Positions 1-10,050 of a DNA stretch of 64,000 nucleotides are shown in pieces (positions within the stretch are counted from its first letter, which is position 1; every line of letters starts with the position of its first letter). The notes beneath the pieces were generated by a model, which searched no databases, was not told the origin of the DNA, and saw only the letters and a list, made by a program, of their open reading frames with translations. This stretch comes from Ceriagrion tenellum (taxonomy: Eukaryota; Arthropoda; Insecta; Odonata; Coenagrionidae), in assembly GCA_963169105.1 (NCBI GenBank), contig OY720634.1, forward strand, positions 148,807,584-148,871,583, given 5' to 3'. The position numbers and the translations under genes were made by a program.

Positions 1-5
1 TGTAA

Positions 6-695
6 GATTGGGGCGTCGAACACTGGACCACAACTACCTACAACCCCCGAGTAAATCCAACGGAGCGACGAAACCAGGACTTGAAGCGGGTTCTGCGAGT
101 GCATCTACTGGACAAGCAACATAAAACTTGGGATCAATACTTACCCCAGTCACTATTCGCTTTGCGTCAAAGGGTGAATCGCATCACGGGGTATTCACCA
201 GCCGAATTGTTCCTTGGGCGTCATCTCAACAGACCGGGCGACTGGCAGATCCCATCACCGCCTCTAGAAGGAGATCATGTAGGTCATTCCGAAGAATGGC
301 GGGAAGAGCACCAGAAGGAAGTTGACAAGAGACGTGAAACGGCAAGAAGACGGATACTAAAACAAGCAGAAGATCTGGACGTGCAAGAAAAGAGTATCTT
401 CGAATCAGGAGAGCTAGTTTTGCGGCGAAATCATGCACTGAGCAACAAGGCGGAGGGATACCACGCGGGTCTAGCTCAACAGTGGGTTGGACCGTTTGAA
501 GTGGATCAACGGTTAGGCCAAGGGGTATACTCTCTTAAAACTGTTCCTCCAGTGAAGGTCCATGCAGCGGATCTGAAGAGGGTGAAGCGGGCCCTGAGAA
601 CAAGGGGTGTTGGGAGCGGCAATTCGATGGAGGGGATGGTTAAACCCAACTCGTCGGATGTCGAGAGGACACGCTACAATCTCAGACGAAGCTAG
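6..695 (+). pseudogene. Ty3/gypsy integrase, C-terminal part
   Basis: End of a Ty3/gypsy Pol polyprotein that would insert element cDNA into chromosomes. The frame is open from position 6, after a stop at 3-5, so a start at TTG 81 would be artificial. Early residues read WGVEHW and then NPTERRNQ; the Glu of NPTER matches the third acidic residue of the integrase DDE triad. Next come RHLNRP-like sequence typical of the post-core region and the C-terminal GPF module (WVGPFEVDQRLGQGVYSL), and a basic tail ends at the TAG. The 5' part of the element lies outside the window. The frame has no internal break over 229 codons, so the copy is fairly young. The call rests on family motifs recognised by eye. 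Confidence 0.85.
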
Positions 696-814
696 GAGTT
701 TATGAAGACCGGATTGCTCTAAGTGATGGATTTGCATTTGTCTGTTATTTATGTTCACTTTAAATTTATCAGGTTATGTTTATTTTGGGTATTTGTAAAG
801 AATATATGTGTTTT

Positions 815-1050
815 AGGGGGGGATATTGACGTAATATCGTAAACATGGAATAAAACACATATAAGGGGTTGCTATGTACGTATTGGGAGAGAGAGATTGT
901 TGTGTGGTTTTTCTGATGTCTGTACGAGAGACTGAATGAGAATTCAGAAGAGAGAGAAATAAGTGCAAAGTGTTATGAAATAATTTAATTCAATCGCTTC
1001 GACACGATACAGTTGAAATTGAGGAACCAGAATGTTGAATTATAGAGAAA
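815..1050 (+). repeat. Polypurine tract and start of the gypsy 3' LTR (end approximate)
   Basis: A purine run (AGGGGGGGA, 815-823) lies 120 bp after the integrase stop, where plus-strand priming occurs in LTR elements. It is followed by TATTGACGTAATATCG, so the LTR probably starts with TG at 827. An AATAAA signal lies near 850. I could not find the CA end, and the matching 5' LTR is outside the window, so the right boundary is a guess. Confidence 0.5.
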
Positions 1051-2394
1051 TTTTCGACAAATCTTCTTCCGGGATAAGTTTGAACTTGCAGAATCACTGA
1101 AATGAAGAGTGGAATGTTAGAGCGACTGTTATTATCCATTATATACGTAGTGTTTTTGGATTTAAAGCTGCAAATTTTCATCAATTTTTTTCATCTGAGG
1201 TTAGATAATTGAAGTTTTTTGAGGAATTGAAGAAGAAGAAGAGAAGAAATGAATTGAAGAGGGAAGATAATTGTGTAATATTGGTGTTGACTCAACCACT
1301 GTAAGGTAACAGTAAAAAAAGTGAATAATGTCTTATCAAATCTTTTTCCTCATGATATATACATGCAATAAAAAACTCTTACGGTACATTTAATTAGGGA
1401 GGGTAAGCATGATCATGGTATTTGGGGGAATAGGACTTTGGGGCAGAGGTAGTGTAAGGCAGTATTTGGGAGGATTTGAGTGACGGAGGAGGGGCAGTAG
1501 GGGTTGTGGACGATAGGAGAGGAGGGATTGGGGGTGGGGTCGTTATGGGGGATGAGGAAGGGATGAGTGAACTATTAATTTCGAATGTTTCACCCGGCCT
1601 CAGCCCTCCAGTTTCTTCCTGGTCCTCTTCCCCTTTGTTCTTCCTGACACAACACACTGCAACGAGAGGAGATCGATTATATGCGTCAGCTATTGTGTGA
1701 CTGAATCTTTTCATTTGAAACCCAACGGCTAGCGTTGTAACACCTTTCAATTTGCTTACATTGATTAAAACGTATCACTGCAGGGAACATTGATATAATT
1801 TTTTATCGGAGAGGAAGAAAATGCATTTGGGAGATTGGCTTCCGCGAAAATAACTCTTAAATCGAGTCATCTAAATTATTCGACTGGTAACATAGTGGAA
1901 CTCAAATGCTAATAACACTAGAAATAAACTTCTACATAATGAGAAAATGAATTCATAATTAACCGGTACAAATTTCTGATGCTTCTAGTGAATTTATTAT
2001 TTAAGAATCAGAGCACTCAATTTTTCATTCGAACACGACCGACGAGACAAAAGGGACTTGAGCTTTTCGACTCACAAAGATGATAAATGATTACATTATT
2101 TCCCACGCCCTGTGAATGACCAAGACCCAAACAATCTCTCGCTGCATTGCATAGCACGGTTCTATAGTCCTGCAAAATCTTACCTGTCCTATCGTTTTCT
2201 CTTAAGTTTGATTCCGATGAAGTGGACGGTGACCTCGGCCGCCATCTGCTGCCAATAATCCTTACATTAGTGGTGAATGACGTTTTAAAATTTAAAAGAC
2301 CGCACATGCATTATTTGACAGTCTACAATCGACTGATTCAATATTCCCGGTAAGTTCCTAGAATGATCTCTCTGTCTTTTTACTTCCCTGCCGG
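1051..2394. other. No gene seen; contains a G-rich tract
   Basis: Every frame is broken. The 118-codon minus-strand frame at 1394-1750 is a shadow of a G-rich, low-complexity plus strand and encodes only a Pro/Ser/Thr-rich peptide. The G-rich tract is listed separately. Confidence 0.6.
1524..1551 (+). other. Candidate G-quadruplex motif
   Basis: Four G runs of 3, 5, 4 and 5 bases are separated by loops of 3, 1 and 7 bases, which fits the canonical G3+N1-7 rule. It sits in a wider G-rich stretch, 1480-1560. No gene or promoter can be tied to it. Confidence 0.5.
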
Positions 2395-2690
2395 AAGTCA
2401 CATTACCTTAACTTCTGATGTATCGTGGGGAACACACATACGAAACATGTACGGGACAGCAGTACAGAGACTAGGTTTTGTTAAGCGTATAATAGGATGG
2501 TCCTCGGATAAAAAAGTAAAAGAGAGATACTTCTTTGCTCTGGTTAGGCTACACCTCGAATATGCCGTAGCATTTGGGACCCTAGTCATAAAGATTTAAC
2601 AAAAAAATCAAGAAAATACAAAGAAAAGCTGCTCGCTTCGCTAAAAACTGTCACGAGCGAACATTTAATGCGAGATTATACTCACTCAGC
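2395..2690 (+). pseudogene. Jockey-like LINE, reverse transcriptase C-terminal relic
   Basis: The translation ITLTSDVSWGTHIRNMYG, then RLGFVKRIIGWSSDKKVK and FALVRLHLEYAVAF, matches residue by residue the better copy at 49229-49792. It is therefore the same non-LTR family, from the region after the reverse transcriptase core. A frameshift near 2585 moves the KIQRKAARFAKNCHERTF segment into another frame, and the similarity fades near 2690. No LINE 3' tail follows, so the copy is truncated at both ends. Confidence 0.75.
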
Positions 2691-3783
2691 GCGCCCATTG
2701 TCAGATCTCCTCTGTTTCTTTTGTCTCACTTTATATCTTCGCGTCCTCGTCCTTTCGCGCCCTTTGTAGCCAAAAAAAGCACTTTATCAATTCTCTATTT
2801 CTTGCAATTCACTGACACCGTTTATTATCTGGTCAAGAATTTCTTTTCTTGAGATATTTTTGCGTTAAACACTAATGCTTCAGGACAGTACTCCTATCAG
2901 CTCCTTCGTTCTAGGAATTATGAGTGTCCATGCCAACGAATGAAATATATCCCTATGGTGAAGTCACCATTGTTGTTCAATAAAACCATTACATTGAAAT
3001 TGCTGATAATCCATCATTAGGATGACTTTCTAGAACTTTCAAGTGTATATCGTCCTTATTTAAGAAAATCATGCCTTTTAAACAATGACTTATAATTTAT
3101 TTTTTCCAAGGAAATTACGACGTGATTTAAGCTATCTTGACGAGGGTTTCCAATTTTCGTTCTAGAAAGGCGAATAATGAGGTTTCCATCCTCGCATTAA
3201 TTTTTTTAAGGAAGCTGAAATCTTGAATACCCTTATTTTCCTGTACGACATTCTTCTTTCCAAGTCGTCTCTACGGCGTAGGCTGTTTAGTATTAAACAC
3301 CCTACACCGTAGAGGACGCGAGAGATGAAATAGGGGAATAGTAAAACCACGCGGTATTATTTTTTTAAATTTTGATGCTAGTCAGTGAGTGAAGAAAAAG
3401 GATTTATTTTGAAATTGAAATAATATCCAGACTCCGTAGTTTTCTTCAGATGAGAAATATGTTCAATGCTCCACCCGGATGCTTGGCGTCCTGTTGATGA
3501 ATGGTTTTCGCCTTTTTTTGGAAATTTTCGCTGGAAACCTCCCTAAATGTTTTAATTTTTATAATACAATAATTATTTTGTTTTAAATATTATCCTAAAT
3601 TTGGATTTAGTTACTGAAGAAAATTATTGACATTTAAGCCATGTTTATGACGCGTGTTTGGGCCATTAAAGCCATATCCGTAGTTTATTACATAAACCTA
3701 AGCAGATGCGATAAATCAATACCCCTTTTTCTCTTCTTACTCTAATTTTGGATATTTTTTATATTTTCATGATGTGATGATTT
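2691..3783. other. No gene seen; one hairpin
   Basis: Short, broken frames only. The one structure I see is the hairpin at 3267-3316. Confidence 0.6.
3267..3316. repeat. Near-perfect inverted repeat (hairpin)
   Basis: The left arm CTCTACGGCGTAGGCTGTTTA pairs with the right arm, whose reverse complement is CTCTACGGTGTAGGGTGTTTA. The arms differ at two of 21 positions and are separated by only a few bases. It could be a decayed MITE core or an extruding palindrome. No flanking duplication was identified. Confidence 0.6.
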
Positions 3784-4440
3784 CAGGAGCATAGCAAGCA
3801 AGTATATTTTTCTAGTCTAAAAACAGCACTGACGAGCAGCCCCGTATTGGTGTATCCAGATTTCTCCTTGCCTTTCATCATCTCGACGGATGCGAGTAAT
3901 TTTGCTATTGGTGCAGTCCTATCTCAAGTGATAAACGGTGAGGAAAACCCGGTAGCATTCGTGTCTCGGATCCTACAGAAATCTGAGTTGAATTATACCA
4001 TGACGGATAAGGGGCTCGTTGCAATCACATTCTCCGTGGCACACTTTAGGCCGTATATCCTGGGCCAGAATTTCACCATTAAGACGGACCACGCAGATCT
4101 CACATGGCTTTTTGAATTTAAAGGAGTCTAGCATTCGATTGATGAGGTAGACACTAAGGCTTGGTGAATATGACTACCAGGTAATCCATAAACCGGGCAA
4201 AACGCATGCGAATGCAGACGCTTTGAGAAGGAAGGTTCGCCAAATATCCTCCGAGGAAGTGATAAATTTTGGGGAAGAGGTAGAACGAGACCCCGAGTGT
4301 ATAAAATGGAGAGGGGAGAACAATTCCGTTGCCGATGGGGGCGTTATTAGTAAAAGATCTAAAGGAGGGAATAAAATCGTAGAGCCACGCAACTGCCGCG
4401 ATAGGGTTCTGCGTCAGTGTCATCATACGGACGGATAGGA
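3784..4440 (+). pseudogene. Ty3/gypsy RNase H fragment, broken
   Basis: The segment starts in the reverse transcriptase tether (SSLKTALTSSPVLVYPDFS) and continues into the RNase H domain (FIISTDASNFAIGAVLSQ, then NYTMTDKGLVAITFSVAHFRPYILG and the TDHADLTWLF motif). The frame stops at 4129-4131. The protein resumes in another frame from about 4130 as SIRLMR, a TAG stop, then TLRLGEYDYQVIHKPG and the ANADALRR motif that ends RNase H in gypsy elements. One frameshift and one stop make it dead. Its sequence is not obviously the same family as the integrase at the left edge. Confidence 0.85.
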
Positions 4441-4609
4441 AAATAACTCGATATTCTTCGTCGCCGAAATAGGTGAAACCGAATACGGAAGGTAACCGCA
4501 CTTATATCAAGGCTAAGGGTAATAATATTTACGTTGGCATCTTCATTTACGTATTTTTATCCAGAGGATAATGAGTTCAAAAATATTAGAATGCCTTTTC
4601 CCAATGAGC

Positions 4610-4740
4610 TGGAAATTCTATTTGTCTCATTTGTGCTGGACTCGGCCGTCCGGAGACCCTAGGACGACTCAGAAAATGTTTCGCCATCTTTCTCGCGTAA
4701 TACAGAACTCCAAGCTAAACCTGAAATGGTTCTCGGCTTT
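4610..4740 (+). pseudogene. Possible gypsy integrase zinc-binding region remnant
   Basis: The translation includes GDPRTTQKMFRHLSRV, which resembles the segment between RNase H and the integrase HHCC domain (GH.G..RT...). It lies in the expected order and strand after the RNase H relic. The match is weak and no His/Cys set can be followed. Confidence 0.25.
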
Positions 4741-4744
4741 CTTC

Positions 4745-7194
4745 CAAGGTGGACTGTTTTGGCTGTGGGAGGGGGTTAACGAGGGTTTTCTACTTCGGAA
4801 ATCATGCTTGGGTCTCTCAGCGTGGACAAATTAGTCAAGTTGCGCCAGTTGCACAATCCGATCAAGTCGAATTGACTCTCGGTTGACATGGAACGCATAA
4901 GCAATACGCGACGGTCGATTTTGTGAAAGCACGGAGACGGCTGGGCCTGCCACGTGGACCGACTTTTGAAAGTGATAGTATATTACGTTATTTCAATACA
5001 CATGAAATAAAACATTTCAAATTGTACACAAATCTTTTAATATTAAATAAAGGAATTCAATTTCTTTCATCACTTCATTCCATGACACATTTCCCCTCCC
5101 AACACCCACAATAACCCAGTTTAAATCATCATGATTCAATTTATGATAGCCAAATGGAAAAATGACATTTCTCGGTGGCCTTATTCAGGTCACAAAACCA
5201 GCCACTTATTGAGCCTAATATCAAACTCAATGAAGAACTTATTATTCACCAGGAATCCAGACAACTAAGCATCTCTCAGTTTATCCAAAAGTCTTTGCGG
5301 GGGGAGCAACTGGATTTCCTCTTTTTACCCTTAATGAAAATATCAATCTTACTATCATAGGATAACGGTGTGAACCCCAAAATGGTGATAAACGGTTAAA
5401 AGGCTATGTCTTGATAAAAGGACTTGGATCACTCGCTAGGCAACTCTCAGCCCAAACTACTGAAGTATTGATGGCGAAGGACATGCTCTTTTAATGATGT
5501 AGGTGGTAATCACTATCAAATGATATAGCGCAAAATTTTTTCCACTTGCAATGAATCAAATCTTGCGTGCTGCATCCAATTTGGATACAGTTCAGCTGAT
5601 GAGTACCCTTAGCACCCCGGGCAATGCAAGACAGCCGACTCAACTAGGTCGCAAAGGAAGGGTGACGTATGGTGTATCTGCCCACCCCGCGTAAACTGGC
5701 ACCCATCAGCGTGACGATGTGAGCGGCCAAGGGCGTAACTCGACGAGCAGAACGTAGCGAATCTCATAGGCCACATAACAAGAAAATTGCATCGGGTGAA
5801 CCAATAAGGAGACCAGTTCAAGACATGGGAACCAGTATCATTCATTTATTCACGGCGTTTAACCAATGAATTCATATTGGTCGGTTCAATGACTCCCTCT
5901 AACCCACAACCCGGAATTTCCTAGGTCCAAATCAATCCATCACGAGATTTATAGGATATGAAAAACTTTGGAATCAGAGAAATCACAACAAATATAATTT
6001 TCTAAGCACTCAATGAAAAGATTCCTGGAGTCATGGGGCAGCAATAATAGCTATCGTGTCCTGAGAGGCAAGCCCTAGATGCAAACGTTCATTGCCTCAT
6101 CAACAGGCGACGAAAGTTACAGACTTGTCCCAAAAGTCATTACTTAACCCGAATTAAACCTTTGGTCCCACATTATTTGCCACTGCTCTAATCTGGAGTT
6201 CTCACCGTGAATCCAACCAGTTATCGTTTGTCGGGCAGTGGTCTGTCACGATGTAAACACTGGTTTCCACTCGATTGCCGAAGGTGGATGGAACACTAAG
6301 CGTTGACGACATTGAGTGCACATTTTGATAATTTTTTAAGCAGTTCTGAAAAAAACTCTTTGAAAATATTTCATGTGAGTGCAACTGTTAATTCCTTTGA
6401 ACTCACCGTACAGGCATTAATGGAAATGCAAGAATTGTTTTTTCCATGAATCAAGCATGTTATGAATAGAGTTTTGGTCGTAATATTAGAAATTTAGACG
6501 ACATAATGTTTGAATAAGTCATTTTAGAATATTGCACTTCGAAGTGAGGGATTGACATTTGTGACATACGGAGTGACATATGGATATTTGTTAGCACCAA
6601 TTAAAATAAAAAGAAATGAATTATTTTGCGTTTATAAGAAAATCTGAACATATGTAATCGTGAATAATCGTAATTTCATCTCGTAAGGTGGATTCTACTT
6701 CTCCCGACGACCCTTTCACCCCTTAATCGTCTTCAGGGAGATAGAAGCTCATCCTCCTCATCAAATGGTATATCCTCCTCCCCAACTTCCTCTACCCCTG
6801 GTAAAAATAAAGGGGCCGACACCCGTAAAGTCGGAAGAACATCACCCACTGCGAGAAACACCATTCTACTGCATCGCTTCAGGTTAAATTACTCCAGCCA
6901 GCATTTACAAGTGAACCCGAAAACTGAGACAACCGTTTTAAATGCAACCTTTTGCAGAAGTAATAGTAAGCATGTGGCCCATATATTCTCCAAAATAGAT
7001 AGGTTAATATGGGCGGTATAACCTTCAAGAGTACCCCGAGAAAGTCTAGAAAGAAATCCAGCGCTGGTATTAATATGCTCTCACCGAAGGATGCTCCGAA
7101 GCCCACAGATTTTTAACCTATCCTAAGGAGTATTGTGCTTGTAGTGCTCACCACATAGCACCCAAGTAGCGAGAAGGATTTCACAATAGAATTT
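4745..7194. other. No gene seen
   Basis: All frames are short. The 78-codon minus-strand frame at 5609-5845 lies in a locally CpG-rich patch and is not recognisable. The minus-strand frame at 6879-7106 is hydrophobic but matches no family I know. The stretch is probably old transposon debris. Confidence 0.5.
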
Positions 7195-7275
7195 CCGCCA
7201 CTCTGGAACTCAGATCTGGGACCACGGAATAGATAGCCAGCGCTCTACCCACCGCCCCAACCTGATCCCTATGAC
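7195..7275 (-). repeat. tRNA-derived SINE head (minus strand)
   Basis: Read on the minus strand, a tRNA-like sequence contains the box A segment TGGGTAGAGCGCTGG (7238-7252) and, about 35 bases later, a decayed box B (ATCTGAGTTCC). Box A is strong, box B has lost its TTCGA core, and no cloverleaf closes. This is therefore a SINE head and not a tRNA gene. Confidence 0.55.
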
Positions 7276-7439
7276 CACATATTCACAGTTCCAAGCACAT
7301 GCTCAACGATCGCAAATAATGCGTTTAAAACTAAGTCAGCCCTCAGCCCAATCAATTCGAATTCAGTAGGAAGTAGGTCTACTCGATGAGCATAGGGTCT
7401 GAATACACCTACGTGAATCCGATTGTCAGATGGAGGGAT

Positions 7440-7500
7440 TGCATTGGTGCCGTAGTAAGAGCGCTGGATTTCCACAAAGAGGACCCGGCATCAGATTACG
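7440..7500 (+). repeat. tRNA-derived SINE head (plus strand)
   Basis: The box A-like segment CGTAGTAAGAGCGCTGG (7451-7467) shares the AGAGCGCTGG core with the minus-strand copy 200 bp away. It is followed at the expected distance by a decayed box B (GGCATCAGATTA). No intact tRNA fold is present. Confidence 0.45.
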
Positions 7501-7814
7501 GTGAAGGCGGAGGGGGTGGAAATTCTTTGTTGGTGACCCAATGCCGAGGAATGAGCAAAGCTGAGGAAAACACAATTAGGTATAGTACTCCTTTCGCAAG
7601 AGATTTAAAACGAGGTCCCCTTGACCTCTTTCACTATCGCACATCGGTTACCGGACACCTAAGTGTTTTTGTACTCCTTTCACCGCCACTCCAATTCGGA
7701 ATCCTTCCTCCTGATTTGAAGCGCCAGGTTTAGCATCAATTACTTGAATTACAGGATACATTTTACTTTGGGTAACAATTTTTATCCGTAGATCTACCCA
7801 TCTCGGTGAGAATC

Positions 7815-7870
7815 GGGTCGGTGTGGTGGTCAGAGAGCTGGATTGCCATCTCGTGGGTTCGAATTACAGA
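7815..7870 (+). repeat. tRNA-derived SINE head with good box B
   Basis: The box A-like GTGGTGGTCAGAGAGCTGG (7822-7840) is followed by GGTTCGAATT (7856-7865), a near-consensus RNA polymerase III box B. The spacing of about 25-35 bases is right. The body may continue to about 8040. Two other SINE heads lie within 650 bp upstream. Confidence 0.5.
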
Positions 7871-8044
7871 AGTAGCAGACACTTTTTCCGGTGGAAATGT
7901 TGATCCCTACGGATCGCTGTTTAGAGAGCACTTCCAGTTCAGTACTCCGCCTATCGCATGGGACGCTAAACTATAAACCCTCAGATGCCCATGGTCATGA
8001 GGAAGCTGAGATCGACACCAGGTTTCTCTCCACCCTTCCTACGA

Positions 8045-8165
8045 TTCTATATGTATATGTAAGTAATACCCTGCGAGCCACCTTGAGGGTGTGAGGCAGA
8101 ATGTAAGTTATCACCAACATGCACTGCACTACACCCTATAAAAGTTTATGCTACTAAGACAACTG
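8045..8165 (-). repeat. LINE 3' end (jockey-like family), minus strand
   Basis: The segment reads TACCCTGCGAGCCACC, then AGGGTGTGAGGCAG, ATCACCAACATGC and CTATAAAAG. It is homologous in reverse complement to the 3' untranslated region after the LINE ORF at 49792, where the end reads GGCGGCTCGCGGGGTATTATG. The same segment recurs at 18165-18330 and 37248-37360. The copy is therefore a 5'-truncated insertion on the minus strand. Confidence 0.6.
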
Positions 8166-8410
8166 ATGAATCAGCAATAATCCTCTGAAACTTACCACCA
8201 TACCCACCTACCATTAATGGTGCCTATATTGTCGGACGCCTTCCAAATGACCAACTTTTACTGATTCATATCCTTCCATCGCATGAGTCAATTCTGTAAT
8301 TCGATTCATCCTTCTTCGTCCGAGATAATTGTTAAAATTAAACTTCGTCCCAGTCCATGGGGGAGCTGCAGCATTGGCTAAGGGGAAAGGGACCTTCGAT
8401 AACCACGAGA

Positions 8411-8783
8411 TACAGATACCATGATCTCACAGTAAAAGTTTTTGTTCACTTTCCACAGAATTTTATTTAACCCACCAAGGCTTCGACATGAACTATGTCA
8501 TTTTCAAGGTACCTACGAACAAGGTACCTAGTACCTAGGTACCTTGTACAAGTGAAGCGTAATGCCTGATACGCTTCACTTATGCCGGTGATTGACCGGA
8601 ATTGAAATCATAAGCAATAAACGTTTCATTAGACTTCAACAGTGCCTTCCAAGGTACCCTTGTACAAGGTCCCTAGGTTCAAGGTACCTTGAAAATGACA
8701 TAGTTCTATAGAACCTTGGTCGATGAAATAAAATTCCGTGGAAAGTGAACAAAAACTTTTATTGTGAGATCATGGCATCTGTA
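8411..8783. repeat. Long palindromic (foldback/MITE-like) element
   Basis: The left arm (8411-8551) and right arm (8651-8783) are inverted copies of about 135 bases. The outer ends, TACAGATACCATGATCTCAC and its partner TACAGATGCCATGATCTCAC, differ at one base. Both arms contain several GGTACCTTG/CAAGGTACC units, so each is itself partly palindromic. A spacer of about 100 bp joins them. A 13-bp direct repeat (AACCACGAGATAC) lies at 8401-8413 and 8823-8835. The right copy is 40 bp beyond the arm, so it is not a clean target duplication. No coding capacity. Confidence 0.8.
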
Positions 8784-9488
8784 CCCCATTTCCACAAAAT
8801 ATCGCCTGATACGCTAAACTTAAACCACGAGATACGACCGACTATGAGTAAGGAGGAGACCCGATGCGTGTTGGATCATGACTCATGACTCAAATCGACC
8901 TTGCACTGCCTGCCGATTGCCAAGGCCAGCGTTGCGTAAGGTTCGACTAAAGGATCTCTGCGTCTCACGTGCAGCGGCGAGCGGAGGAGACCGAACCGTC
9001 CTCCATCAGTTATCGCATAAATCCCGCGCGGCCGTTTCCTCGGAATCGAAAACGGATCTCCCTCCCAGTCGATTGGGAATTTTGTGACTCGCCTTGGAAA
9101 ATAAATCCTCCGGGGAGAGAATGAAATGAAGGAAAGGAAGATCCTGGAACGACGCGCGACGAGATGGACACCTTTCTCTCGTATCAATCAAGGAAAGCTA
9201 ATCTGATTTAATTACAAGTCTTGAGACGAAGAATATTCGAGGACTGGGGAAAAAACGAGTCCACGAAGAATCGGCTGGAATCCGGGATGATTCCTGGAAA
9301 CACTTGGGAATGGAAGTTGGGCGGATGCACACGATCACCCTTAGTCATCGCTTAAAATCGCTGGGAAATAGTCCTAGGGATAGGGGAGTTAGGGATTAAG
9401 GACCTCTTGACGATGAAGTTTTCAGCCATTAAGAACTTGTACTCAGTAAATGTGTGAGCATATCACTCAATTTCCTTATCTTCTATCA
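8784..9488. other. No gene seen; CpG-richer patch
   Basis: 8880-9190 is richer in CpG than its surroundings and holds overlapping short frames on both strands (103 codons minus, 69 plus). None has a recognisable motif. It may be a relic of a repeat. Confidence 0.5.
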
Positions 9489-9561
9489 ACTTATGCCGGT
9501 GATTGACCGGATTTAAAATCATGCAATAAACGTTTCATTAGACTTCAACAGTGCCTTCCAA
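9489..9561 (+). repeat. Second copy of the palindrome's central spacer
   Basis: It matches 8578-8652 almost base for base, starting ACTTATGCCGGTGATTGACC and ending ACTTCAACAGTGCCTTCCAA, with one short indel and a few substitutions. The arms of the palindromic element are absent here, so only the spacer is duplicated. Confidence 0.8.
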
Positions 9562-9739
9562 AATCGCAACATGCACGATTCTTGCATAGTGAGCCATCAG
9601 AAACACAACAATATTTCGTTAATATCCCACCAATAGCTGCAAAAATGAAAGCATAGAAATTGATAAAATAAATTGTATTATTAAGATCGTCACATTGAAC
9701 TTACTCATCACATCTAACCGAAGGAATCAGCACAATACC

Positions 9740-9965
9740 TCATCTTATCTAGATTCAAGTGGTTAGGCCACACTGGAAGAGACAACGAAATTACTAGAGA
9801 CATTAAAGAATGGAAAATAGAAGCCCCGCGAGAAAGACTATTTGACAAATGTATAGGTCAATTAAAACGGGTATTGAAATGAAATGGCTACAATCTCTTA
9901 GAACTACACTCATGGGACATGGGTGAGTAGATGGCTGCAGTCTTCCTATCTATGGACTGAATGGC
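9740..9965 (+). pseudogene. LINE reverse transcriptase C-terminal end
   Basis: The translation begins KWLGHTGRDNEITRDIKEWK and continues to a line resembling the standard C-terminus of insect non-LTR ORF2 proteins (RWLGH...R.P..R..DQI..DL). It is followed by material like the usual end (WR.. ALNGL). It is broken by stops and at least one frameshift, and it belongs to a different family from the jockey-like copies. Confidence 0.55.
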
Positions 9966-9969
9966 TAAT

Positions 9970-10050
9970 AAGGACGAAGTTCTACAACTACAAAGTACTC
10001 TGAAAGCCGCCTCAAGGATGAGAGGTAACTATTGCTTTATCCCATGGATT
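9970..10050 (-). repeat. Possible LINE 3' end, minus strand
   Basis: CTACAACTACAAAGTACTCTG followed by AAAGCCGCCTCAAGG and GAGAGG resembles the minus-strand jockey-like LINE ends at 18165 and 37248. The match covers about 50 bases and is diverged. Confidence 0.35.

Noticed and set aside
1394..1750. 118-codon Pro/Ser-rich minus frame as a gene
   Set aside because: Complement of a G-rich low-complexity tract. Composition alone explains the open frame.
7195..7870. tRNA genes
   Set aside because: Box A and box B traces are present but acceptor and other stems do not close, and the copies are diverged. SINE heads fit better.
8401..8835. 13-bp direct repeats as the target duplication of the palindromic element
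   Set aside because: The left copy touches the arm but the right copy lies 40 bp outside it, so the spacing does not fit a simple insertion.
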